Shown here: positions 11,905 through 22,951 of the stretch, piece by piece
Layout of the letters: every line of letters starts with the position of its first letter
Position numbering within the stretch: position 1 is the stretch's first letter
Assembly: GCA_905160935.1 (NCBI GenBank)
Contig: CAJHZI010000233.1
Coordinates: 196,001-260,000 of the forward strand
Source of the DNA: Enchytraeus crypticus
Taxonomy: Eukaryota; Annelida; Clitellata; Enchytraeida; Enchytraeidae
Direction: 5' to 3'
DNA: 64,000 nt
The notes under the pieces: generated by a model
Told to the model about the DNA's origin: nothing
Databases searched by the model: none
What the model saw: the letters and a program-made list of their open reading frames with translations, nothing else
Program-made: the position numbers and the translations under genes

Positions 11905-12690
11905 AACGGCTTTCTCTCCACCTTATACTGACTTTCTCTCCACCTTATACTGACTTTCTCTCCACCCTATACTGACTTTCTCTCCACCTTATACTGACTT
12001 TCTCTCCACCTCATACTGACTTTCTCTCCACCTTACTGACTTTCTCTCCACCTTATATTGACTTTCTATCCACCTTATACTGACTTTCTCTCCACATCAT
12101 ACTGACTTTCTCTCCACATCATACTGACTTTCTCTCCACCCTATACTGACTTTCTCTCCACCTTATACTGACTTTCTCTCCACCTTATACTGACTTTCTC
12201 TCCACCCTATACTGACTTTCTCTCCACCTTATACTGACTTTCTCTCCACCTCATACTGACTTTCTCTCCACCCTATACTGACTTTCTCTCCACCTTATAT
12301 TGACTTTCTATCCACCTTATACTGACTTTCTCTCCACATCATACTGACTTTCTCTCCACATCATACTGACTTTCTCTCCACCCTATACTGACTTTCCACC
12401 TTATACTGACTTTCTCTCCACCTTACACTGACTTTCCACCTTACACTGACTTTCTCTCCATCTTATACTAACTTTCTTTCCACCTTACACTGACTTTCTC
12501 TCCACCTTACACTGACTTTCTCTCCACCTTACACTGACTTTCTCTCCACCTTATACTAACTTTCTCTCCACCTTATACTAACTTTCTGTCCACCTTATAC
12601 TGACTTTCTCTCCACCTTATACTGACTTTCCACCTTACACTGACTTTCTCTCTACCTTATACTGACTTTCTCTCCACCTTATTAAGACCG
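11905..12690 (+). repeat. 23-bp minisatellite, about 33 copies
   Basis: The unit is TCTCTCCACCTTATACTGAC plus TTT, with variants lacking TCTC. A block of several units is itself duplicated (about 11930-12120 against 12190-12370), which shows higher-order growth. It is intergenic. Confidence 0.95.
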
Positions 12691-12867
12691 GTTAGAAACT
12701 CTTAACTACTGAGATGACCTCAACAACCTCATCGTTTAACCTACCAGTGACTAACAGAGTCATAGAGAGGTCAGAGGTCAAAGGTCAGAGAGAGGTCAGT
12801 CTAAATGTAACTTCACTCCCCACAACCGATCGCCGCTGTGGACGCAGAAGAATAAAGAAAACTATCA

Positions 12868-12918
12868 GATGATGATGATGATAATGATGATGACGATGAT
12901 GACGATGATGATGATGAC

Positions 12919-12962
<44 letters not shown>

Positions 12963-12978
12963 CGACGACGACGATGAT
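12868..12978 (+). repeat. (GAT)n microsatellite
   Basis: About 110 bp of GAT/GAC repeats. The poly-His antisense frame is an artefact. Confidence 0.95.
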
Positions 12979-13009
12979 GTACAAAGCAGAGTTCAGTCAA
13001 TTCTCTTCA

Positions 13010-13300
13010 ATTACTTAATCAATCAATCAATTACTCAATCAATCAATCAATTACTCAATCAATCAATCAATTACTCAATCAATCAATTACTCAATCAATC
13101 AATTACTCAATCAAACAATTACTCAATCAATCAATCAATCAATTACTCAATCAATCAATCAATTAATCAATCAATTTTCAATCAATTACTCAATCAATCA
13201 ATCAACTGATCGAGTGATCAATCAGTCAAAGTACCATCGAGCTATTATATAACCAATCAATCAATTCAGAGAGCAATCAATCAATCAATAGCTCGATCAG
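13010..13300. repeat. (CAAT)n array with ATTACT interruptions
   Basis: AATC tetranucleotides on +, i.e. (TTGA)n on the minus strand. Within this window such arrays mostly mark introns read in the TTGA sense, so TMEM30 transcription may extend this far. Confidence 0.85.
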
Positions 13301-13534
13301 GAACTTAAAACCAGTCACATTGAAAAAGACCAGAGGAAGAGAATAGAAAAAATGTTGATCATAGCGCGAACATTGGGAGGTTAATAGATAGTAATGTAAA
13401 TAGTGACACACGGGTCCTCAAAGAGTTTACAACACGAAGACTCCTGTCATTCAATAGACATTCAACCGAAAGCTAAACAAAAGCCAATGGGAAACAAAAC
13501 ATACGAACATGACAGGAATAGAACGATGCTAGCA

Positions 13535-13682
13535 TAAAAAAAGCTGGTAAAACTAATGTTAACGACAGTTTCCTCACTCGAAAGCGCTGTCAGTGACGGG
13601 CGAGCCCCGAGTATGAACCCCGCACATACTGATCCGCGGTCGAGTATCTTACCGACATCACCACTGGCTCCAGCCAGCATAG
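13535..13682 (-). repeat. SINE family A
   Basis: An inverted copy running from the AAGCTGGTAAAACTAATG tail to a GGCTCCAGCCAG head. Confidence 0.8.
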
Positions 13683-13739
13683 AGTTACAATATGACAAAT
13701 ATCAGACGCAAACCTTGAGGAATGCATTAGATATTTGAT

Positions 13740-15510
13740 ATTGTAATACAAGCAAAACAAAATTAAAACAAGAACCCTGTGGTAAGCTCAACACTGCTGT
13801 ATTAAATATGAATATAGTGTCACACAAGTTTTCAAAGCCTAAGTGCATAATATGTACTATATTATATACTATATTATATTATTAATGATACAACGAGGGT
13901 TAGAGAGAGAGAGAGACAGGGATTTAAACAAAACGCTACATCACGCAACGATTCAATGCGAGAGCGAGAGTCCGCACGGATTGTTAAAATCAAAATAAGA
14001 TAAAAATTTGTTCATCGTCATCTTCTTCTCTTGAATATCAGTTTAGTAGGGGACGAATTTTAAAAAGTCAATCAATCGATCCATCAATAAGAATTTAACG
14101 TCTGGATAACAAAGATAACAAATAATAAAAAAGGAATATATTGCATTAATAATAAATAAATAATATTGTAATACTATCATATTATATTATAATTATGGCA
14201 TTAATAGATAATGAAAACTGTTTAACATCGTTAAACTTTTTATATCAACTTAAAATTATACCCCTACATATTCTGTATGCACTACGAGATCATCAATGAT
14301 CATTATTTATCTTAGCTTACCTTTTTTATTTTCTCTAAGTTCACCATAGTTCACATTTAGTTTGTTTGTTCCTGTTGCATTTGCTTATTTATGTGTTGTT
14401 TATATGAACTCTACAGGGTTGAATGACCCTTTTTGGTGTTCTTATTAAATTGAATTGAATAAAATGTTTGACATCGAGCTTCAGAAGCACAATTAATCTC
14501 TCAGAGTCGCTCCAGAACGCCTGAGCTATCCTATAGATGTTCAACGTCAAGCTCACGGCATCTAGCTACTGCAGCTTTCACTCAACAAAACGCGCAGCAG
14601 TATAAAAGAGAGCAGCAAGTGCTGCGGACTATTTTGATTTGCGGCTAATAGTGCAACACAACTGTATGCTAATACCCCAAGTCAGGGTTTGTTTGGATTA
14701 CAGACGATTACGACATTCTAGTACGATATGTTGACAACATTTATTAAACTGGGTTCAATCGGAAGCAACGGTGGTTAAGTGATGTAGATGCTAGGCTTTA
14801 GATCATGGGTCCGGCGTTCAATTCTGGATCGAATCACTTTTATTCGTTAAAGTTTAACTCAATTTTCTTAGTTTCATATGAATATGATAAGGGTTAGGGT
14901 AAGGGGTATGGGTTAGAGATAGTTAATTTTTTAGGAATTTATTAGCTAGGAATAAAACCCTGCCCGGTGGAGAATAGCACAAACCCATTGTTGCGCTTTT
15001 AACGACAAGCGCACAAATGCAAAGAACGAGTAATTTAACGGAGTATCGAATAAACACAGAGCTGGGAATAAATATAAAAGCAGCACTCGTAATCTGGGTG
15101 TTAAATATTAAACACTAAAAACCGGCGATTCATTAGAAGCGTCCTGCATTGGAAACAGCCGTGTCTTCCTGGTTAACCAAGAGATCAGTGAACTGAGGGT
15201 AGAGTACCCTACTAACAGCTCTATACACGTCGTATAGGCAATCTTATTAGTTCTTTTTTAACTTTTTTATTTTTTTAATTTTTTTAATTAGTACATTAGT
15301 ACATTAATTAGTACAAAAATGTGTACTTCATTTTACCAATTAATTTAATATTTCATTCTACATAATTCATTTTACTCATATATATTTCGTTATATCAAAG
15401 TGCTTCATCAAAGTAGGTAATATCTAGCTACAATATCTGCCAAAAATATCTAGCAGTGAATATTCCGTGTGAAATCTCAGAATTAGGCTGGGTATAAGAG
15501 AACGTGTATT
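13740..15510. other. Intergenic DNA, no gene seen
   Basis: AT-rich. At about 14760-14835 there is a weak tRNA-like stretch (GGTGGTTAAGTGATG then GTTCAATTCTGG) that may be another SINE head. No coding exon was recognised. Confidence 0.4.
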
Positions 15511-15524
15511 TATATCACATCACA

Positions 15525-15700
15525 GGCCAGCATGGAACGAAATGGAGGCCGAGGCAGGCCGAGATTATGAATGTTAGATGATTTAAGGATCCACTCGTAT
15601 TTGGCCATGAAGAGGAAAGCGGCAGACAGAATAAGAGTAGAGTCGCTATATGCCATGGACCTGAGAGTAGTCAGTGCACTAAGAGAGAGAGAGGGTCCAT
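15525..15700 (+). mobile_element. LINE 3' end, family 1
   Basis: Encodes MLDDLRIHSYLAMKRKAADR, then a YAMDL tail ending in (AG)n. Confidence 0.7.
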
Positions 15701-16044
15701 CACAGCATAGAGCACAAAATAATCAAACAAACCACAAAGTAGAGATCTACTGAATTCTAGATAAAATTCTAGATGAAATCTAGAGAAGTAGAGAACAGAG
15801 AAAACTAACTAGTATCCCTCCAATTCTTCCATTATTACAGTAATCCTCCTACATTTACAACATTACAGTATCCCTCCCACACTTACTTCTTGGCTGCAGC
15901 CTCAAACAAGTTTTCATGTCAGAGACGCAAAGCTAATAAGAATTACGTAAAAGTAAAAACGCAATGAAAATTTTAAGTATACATTTTTATACTCAGCAGA
16001 AATTTTTATAATACTGATATTAGATCATATTATATCATAATAGA

Positions 16045-16180
16045 AAATGGCTGAAGTCAATGGTGATATCGGTAAGATATTTGACTGCGGATCAGTATGC
16101 GCAGGGATCAAATTCTCGGCTCGCCCGTCACTAACATCGCTTTCGAGAGAGGAAACTCACGTTTACATTGCCTTAATAGC
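16045..16180 (+). repeat. SINE family A
   Basis: A diverged copy with GGATCAGTATGCGCAGGGAT and TCGCCCGTCACTAACATCGC. Confidence 0.7.
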
Positions 16181-16214
16181 TATATACGATATTTGTAAAT
16201 ATTCAATATTAATT

Positions 16215-16445
16215 TTAGAAGAAGCCAATGGAATTGTTATTTTTTTAACGAATTAAAACAAATTAAAATTAAAATAATAGCAAACTAAACAGAGAGCTGC
16301 CCTCTTTCCAATCTTCTAGTGAATGAGGAAGAAGCCAATAGAAGTAATTTTATAAAAACGAATTAAAACAAATTTAAATTTAAATAACAATAAACTAAAG
16401 ACAGAACTGACCTCTTTCCAATCTTCCAGTGGATGAGGAAGAAGC
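16215..16445 (-). repeat. Tandem duplicate of the TMEM30 exon 7 end and its donor
   Basis: A 110-120 bp unit covering the end of exon 7 ([10 protein letters not shown] region), the donor and following intron is repeated. The extra copy at about 16285-16345 carries a TAG in place of TGG. A truncated third copy starts at about 16217. Confidence 0.85.
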
Positions 16446-17953
16446 CCAGACCCAGCAATGTGGAGACACAACCCACGACGATGTAGGCGATGCCGAGGAA
16501 TGGGTTCTTACCTCCAAACCACGACGTCGTGCTCAATATCAGCTGCTTCCTTCCTCCAAACGGCGTGACCGGATAGGCTGTGTGGATAATAGCAACAACA
16601 GTTTACACTCTGGATAGTTTGTGTGGATAACAACAACAGTTTACACTCTGGATAGGTTGTGTGGATAATAGCAACAGTTTACACTCTGGATAGGTTGTGT
16701 GGATAACAACAACAGTTTACACTCTGGATAGGTTGTGTGGATGACAACAACAGTTTACACTCTGGATAGGTTGTGTGGATAACAAAAACAGTTTACATTC
16801 TGGTTAGGTTGTGTGGATAACAACAACAGTTTACACTCTGGATAGGTTGTGTGGATATTACTACAACATATTATACTTCATCTGTCATCCACAAAAATAT
16901 CTGGCAGTGAATATTTTGCATGAAAAGTCAGAATTAAACTGAATATGTGAGCAGCAGCAATAATCCATCACAACATAAAGGAAGAGAATAATATAACCAC
17001 AAAGAGATCATCTGAAATCAACTGAAAAATTGCTGGGTAGAATAACAGCCTACACTTTTCTATAAAATAATTATTTTATATCATCAATCAATCAATATAC
17101 ACGTCATCTATCTACACATGTCTGCAAATTTTATCAGAAATAAATAGAATATGGACACATGAGATTTTAAGTCAGAAAATTAAAACACAAAAAATAGGCC
17201 CACAACTTGTTAAGTAAAAAATAGAAATTGAGCAATTTATGTTAATTAAATTCTACACAGAGACTATAGAGCAGAATGGGTCATACAATATAACACAGAG
17301 ACTATAGAGCAGAATGGGTCATACAATATAACACAGAGACTATAGAGCAGAATGGGTCATACAATATAACACAGAGACTATAGAGCAGAATGGGTCATAC
17401 AATATAACACAGAGACTATACAACAGAATTGGTCATACAATATCCCACATTGAGCTCATATTCTCCTGCTGGCAGGCCATCACTGAAAACCCCGGTGCGG
17501 TTAACGATGCGGTAGAACTTTCTGAATGTTGGTAGCGCTGCTGTTCTCATCCATACGATGAGGTCCTCGTTCTCGTAGCCGTTGTTAGACGGGTTGTGTG
17601 GGTCCAAATCATACACCGGCTTCTGCCAGAACGGTGGAGGTAGAGTGTTGTTCCATGATGCTGCATCAATCAATCAATAAATCAGTCAATCAATCAATCA
17701 ATCAATCAATCATACACCGGCTTCTGCCCGAATGGTGGAGGAAGAGTGTTGTTCCACGATGCTGCATCAATCAATCAATCAATCAATTAATAAATCAATT
17801 AATCAATCAATCAATTAATAAATCAATTAATCAATCAATCAATCAATCAACTAATCATATATCGGCTTCTGCCAGAACGGTGGAGGTAGGGTGTTGTTCC
17901 ACGATTCTGTATCAATCAATCAATCAATCACTAAATCGATCAATCAATCAATA

Positions 17954-17984
<31 letters not shown>

Positions 17985-18079
17985 TAATAAATCAATCAAT
18001 AAATCAATCAATCATACACCGGCTTCTGCCAGAACGGTGGAGAAAGAGTGTTGTTCCACGATGCTGCATCAATCAATTT

Positions 18080-18112
<33 letters not shown>

Positions 18113-21100
18113 ACACCGGCTTCTGCCAGAACAGTGGAGAAAGAGTGTTGTTCCACAATGCTGCATCAATCAATCAATCAATCAATTTATCAATTAATCA
18201 ATCAATCAATCAATCATACACCGGCTTCTGCCAGAACGGTGAAGGTAGAGTGTTGTTCCACGATGCTGCATCAATCAATCAATCAATCAATTTATCAATC
18301 AATCAATCAATCAATCAATCATACACCGGCTTCTGCCAGAACGGTGAAGGTAGAGTGTTGTTCCACGATGATGCATCAATCAATCAGGCATTGTGGCAAT
18401 CAATCAATTAATTAATCAGGCATTGAGTCAATCAATTAATTAATCAGGCATTGAGTCAATCAACTAATTAATCAGGCATTGAGTCAATCAATTAATTAAT
18501 CAGGCATTGAGGCAATCAATCAATCGATTGATCAGGCACTTTGTCAATCAATCAGTCAGTTACTGGTAATCAGGTACTGGTTCGGCCATTAAGCCGTGGA
18601 AACTCTGTAGGAGTTAACTACTAGTCTTCAATATGAGAAACTTGTACAGGTTAGATGGCCGAATGGATGAGGCTGAGGCCAAGTTTAACGTCAGTTTCCT
18701 GCTTGATAGCCTGTCAGTGACGGGAGAGCACTGGATTTGAACCCTGCACCTACTGATCAGCAGTTTAACAATTTGCCCACAAGCCATCAGCTCAGTGTAA
18801 GCTTAACTTGGGAGTCTAGTCTTAAATATATAGCATATATAGTACAGGTACATGGGCTGAGCCGGTGGGATGTTGGTAAGTTGTTCGACAACAGATTTGT
18901 AGGTGCAGGGTTCAAATCCAGTGCTCTCCCGTCACTGACTTGCTATTCGAGCAGGAAACCGATGTTAAACTTGGCCTTGCATGTATGAGAAACAGAAGCC
19001 ATAGATTCTAATCCCAGCTGAGCCGTGTCTAACAGTCTCCCTGGTGATGATATGGAACAGAGGTAAACATAGAAATACAGCTTCATTGGCTAGAGCCAGT
19101 GGCGAAGTCGGTAAGATATTCGACCGCGGATCAGTTGGTGCGGGTTCAAATCCTGGGCTCGCCCGTCACTGACATCGCTTTCGAGTGAGGAAACTGACGT
19201 TAACCTAAGCTTTACAAGCTTTTACAGTTACGTACAGGGGTTTCTAAACTTGACGTTCTTGTCGCTGGTCCACGCTATGCCGGTGCTGATGAACCCTACG
19301 GGCTCGTTGCTAACAGATCCTGTACTGCTGTGTAGCAGTGAGAGAGACAGTGTGTCTGTCAACAAACAATCAGTCAGTCAGTCAGTCAATACATCAATCA
19401 GTTAATCAATTAATTAGTCAGTGAATCAATCAAGTCATCATCATCATCAGTCAGTCCGTCAGTCAGTCAATACATCAATGAGTTAATCAATTAATCCGTA
19501 AATCAGTCAGTGAATCAATCAAGTCATCATTATCATCAGTCAGTCAGTCAGTCAGTACATCAATGAGTTAATCAATTAATCCGTAAATCAGTCAGTGAAT
19601 CAATCAAGTCATCATCATCATCAGTCAGTCAGTCAGTATATCAATACATCAATCAGTTAATCAATTAATCCGTAAATCAGTCAGTGAATCAATCAAGTCA
19701 TCATCATCATCAGTCAGTCAGTCAGTCTATCAATACATCAATCAGTTAATCAATTAATCCGTAAATCAGTCAGTGAATCAATCAAGTCGTCATCGTCATC
19801 AGTCAGTCTAAAATCTATCATTCAATCAATAAATCAATCACTTGTGCCAAATCTTATAAAAGTAAAGATATTCTCTCCGATATCAATTGACAGAATTAGA
19901 CTTTATCCGCAGAGAAATCAAGATATGCTTTTTGTTTTAAGTAGCTTTTCTATTCGCAACTTTAAGATGAGTCTGTAGCGTCATATTTTCAAGAATTCCA
20001 AACATTTGCTGGGTTTCGTGCTCTCCTAGAGCCACCTGGGCTGTCTGAATCTCAGCAGCCGAGCATATTGACGCGAGCAGATAACTGCCCAAATTTCAGA
20101 AGAAGATCTCTTCCCAGTTATAGTAGCTGAAATCAGCTGAGATATCTGGCAAAAATTCGTTCTCAAAATGCAAAAGTGACTTTCTACTACAATATCGTGC
20201 GGAGCGGCACATATCTTTCATTATAATAAAGGGCCGAGATTAGGTATGTTAGATGATTTAAAGACCCACTCATATGTGGAAATGAAGAGGATAGCGGAAG
20301 ACAGAAAAGAGTAGAGGCGTTATATACCATGGACCAGCCAGTAGGGAGTGTATTAAGAGACGGAATATTGGGCATTAATCAATTAATCCGTCAGTCAGTT
20401 AGTGAATCAATCCAGTAATTACTTTATCTAGAAATTCACAGACTTATACTAAGCCAACACAAGAAGATCAAAGCTAAGGCATCAAAGCTAAGGCATCAAA
20501 GCTAAGGCATCAAAGCTAAGGCATCAAAGCTAAGGCATCAAAGCTAAGGCATCAAAGCTAAGGCATCAAAGCTAAGGCATCAAAGCTAAAGCATTAAGGC
20601 TAAGGTCAAGTTTAACGTCATTTTCCTGCTCAGTCATCAATCTAAATACGTCATAACAAAAATACACCGCAGCATCTTACATCAATCTAAATACATCACA
20701 ACTTCAATATGATGCAGTATCTCACATCAATCTCAATATATCACAAACACAATATGCCGCAGTATCTTACATCAATCTAATTACGTCATATAAACAATAC
20801 ACGGCTGCATCTAACACCAATCTAAATATGTCATAACTACAGTACGAGGCAGTATCTTTCATCAATCTAAATATATCACAACTACATAAGATGCAGTATA
20901 ACACATCAATCTAAATACATCACAACTACAATACGCCGCAGCATCCAACATCAATCTAAACACAAAAAGCAGCTAAGGCTAACGTCAGTTTCCTCACTCA
21001 AAAGCTATGTCAGTGACGGTCGAGCCCAGGAAAATACAAAAAATCAATCTAAATACATCACAACTACAATACAATACAGTATCTGACATCAATCTAATAC

Positions 21101-22908
21101 GTCATAACAACAATATAACGCAGTATTTCACATCAATCTAACTACGTCACAACTTATATAAGAGGCAGCACCTAACATAAATCTAAACAGCGTAACAGCA
21201 CGCAATATCGTACCATTGTCATAATCTAACTACATCACAACTACAACACAATACAGTATCTACCATCACTCTAAACAGCGTAACAGCATGCTACATCGTA
21301 CCATTGAAGAGACTGTTTGCTATGGCTCCACAGGGAGCGTAGGGAACACCCGCGTCCCCCTCCACACTCTCGTCATAGTGACCTCTGTAGGGCGCACAGT
21401 CACTCGACAGGCTGTTAGCGGTGGGCTTGTACGAGCCCAACAGCTGCTCGTCGTCACGTGATCTCACGTAGCGGCGGTGGTTCTGATAGTAGTTAGACAG
21501 GCCGTAGTACACGTACACATCTCCCTGTACAACATGTAATCATGTGTGTTACACGTAATCATGTGTGTTACACGTCATCATGTGTGTTATACATCATCAT
21601 GTTTGATACACATAATCATGTGTGTTACACGTCATCATGTGTGTTACACGTCATCATGTGTGTTACACGTCATCATGTGTGTTACACGTCATCATGTGTG
21701 TTACACGTCATCATGTGTGTTACACGTCATCATGTGTGTTACACGTCATCATGTGTGTTACACGTCATCATGTGTGTTACACGTCATCATGTGTGTTACA
21801 CGTCATCATGTGTGTTACACGTCATCATGTGTGTTACACGTCATCATGTGAGTCACCCTGTACAACACGTAATCATGTGAGTCACCCTGTATAACACGTC
21901 ATCATGTGAGTCACCCTGTATAACACGTAATCATGTGAGTCACCCTGTATAACACGTAATCATGTGTGTCACCCTGTATAACACATCATCATGTGAGTCA
22001 CTCTGTATAACACGTAATCATGTGAGTCACCCTGTATAACATGTACTCATGTGAGTCACCCTGTATAACACATAATCATGTGAATTACACGTCATCATGT
22101 GAGTTACATGTAATCATGTGAGTTACACGTAATCATGTACAACACATAATCATGCGAATAACACGTAATCATGCATAACACGTAATCTTGTGAATTACAC
22201 GTCACGACGGTACAGGGGCAGATGCAACAACAACAACAAGACAACAACAGCAACAAGAGATACGTACAGTGAGGTTGGTGGAAAGCTTGAACCTAACGGC
22301 ACAGGGGCAGGTGTAACAACAACAACAAAACAACAACAACAACAACAAGATAACGACACCAACAAGACAACAACAGTAGATACGTACAGTGAGGTTGGTG
22401 GAAAGCTTGAACGTGACGGTACAGTGGCAGGTGGCGCCAGTGTTGTTCTGTATGTACTCAGCGCAAGTCTGATTGCGGAACAGAGTCGAGTACACACACG
22501 CGTCTGTCGTGTAATCTATCACTATCTCCTCCACCTGTAAATCAATCAATCAATCAATCAATCAATTAATCAATCAATCAGTCAGTCAATCAGTCAATCA
22601 GTCAGTCAATCAATCAATCAGTCAGTCAATCAGTCAATCAATAAATCAATCAATCAATCAGTCAGTCAATCAGTCAATCAGTCAGTCAGTCTATCACTAC
22701 CTCCTCCACCTGTATAGCAATCAATCAATCAATCAGTCACTCAGTCGATCAGTCAGTCAGTCAGTCAATCAATCAGTCAGTTGGTCAGTCAGTCAGTCAA
22801 TCAATCAGTCAGTTGGTCAGTCAATCAGCCAGTCAGTCAGTCAGTTAGTAAGTCAGTCAGTTAATCAATCAGTCAGTCAGTCAGTCAGTCAGTCTATCAG
22901 TCAGTCAA

Positions 22909-22951
<43 letters not shown>

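Noticed and set aside
15880..15915. Candidate last exon of TMEM30 (minus strand, CTGCAG then a short frame ending at TAA)
   Set aside because: It would complete the protein in phase, but its few residues do not resemble the family C-terminus, so it was not annotated as an exon.
17598..18415. Asn-Gln-Ser-Ile repeat frames on the + strand
   Set aside because: They arise from (CAAT)n and antisense copies of TMEM30 exon 6.
21542..21894. Three overlapping Cys/His/Val-rich frames resembling zinc-binding repeats
   Set aside because: The 19-bp minisatellite cycles through all frames. It lies in a TMEM30 intron on the opposite strand.
21521..22200. CRISPR-like regular repeats
   Set aside because: Units are directly adjacent without unique spacers, and the sequence is an animal gene intron.
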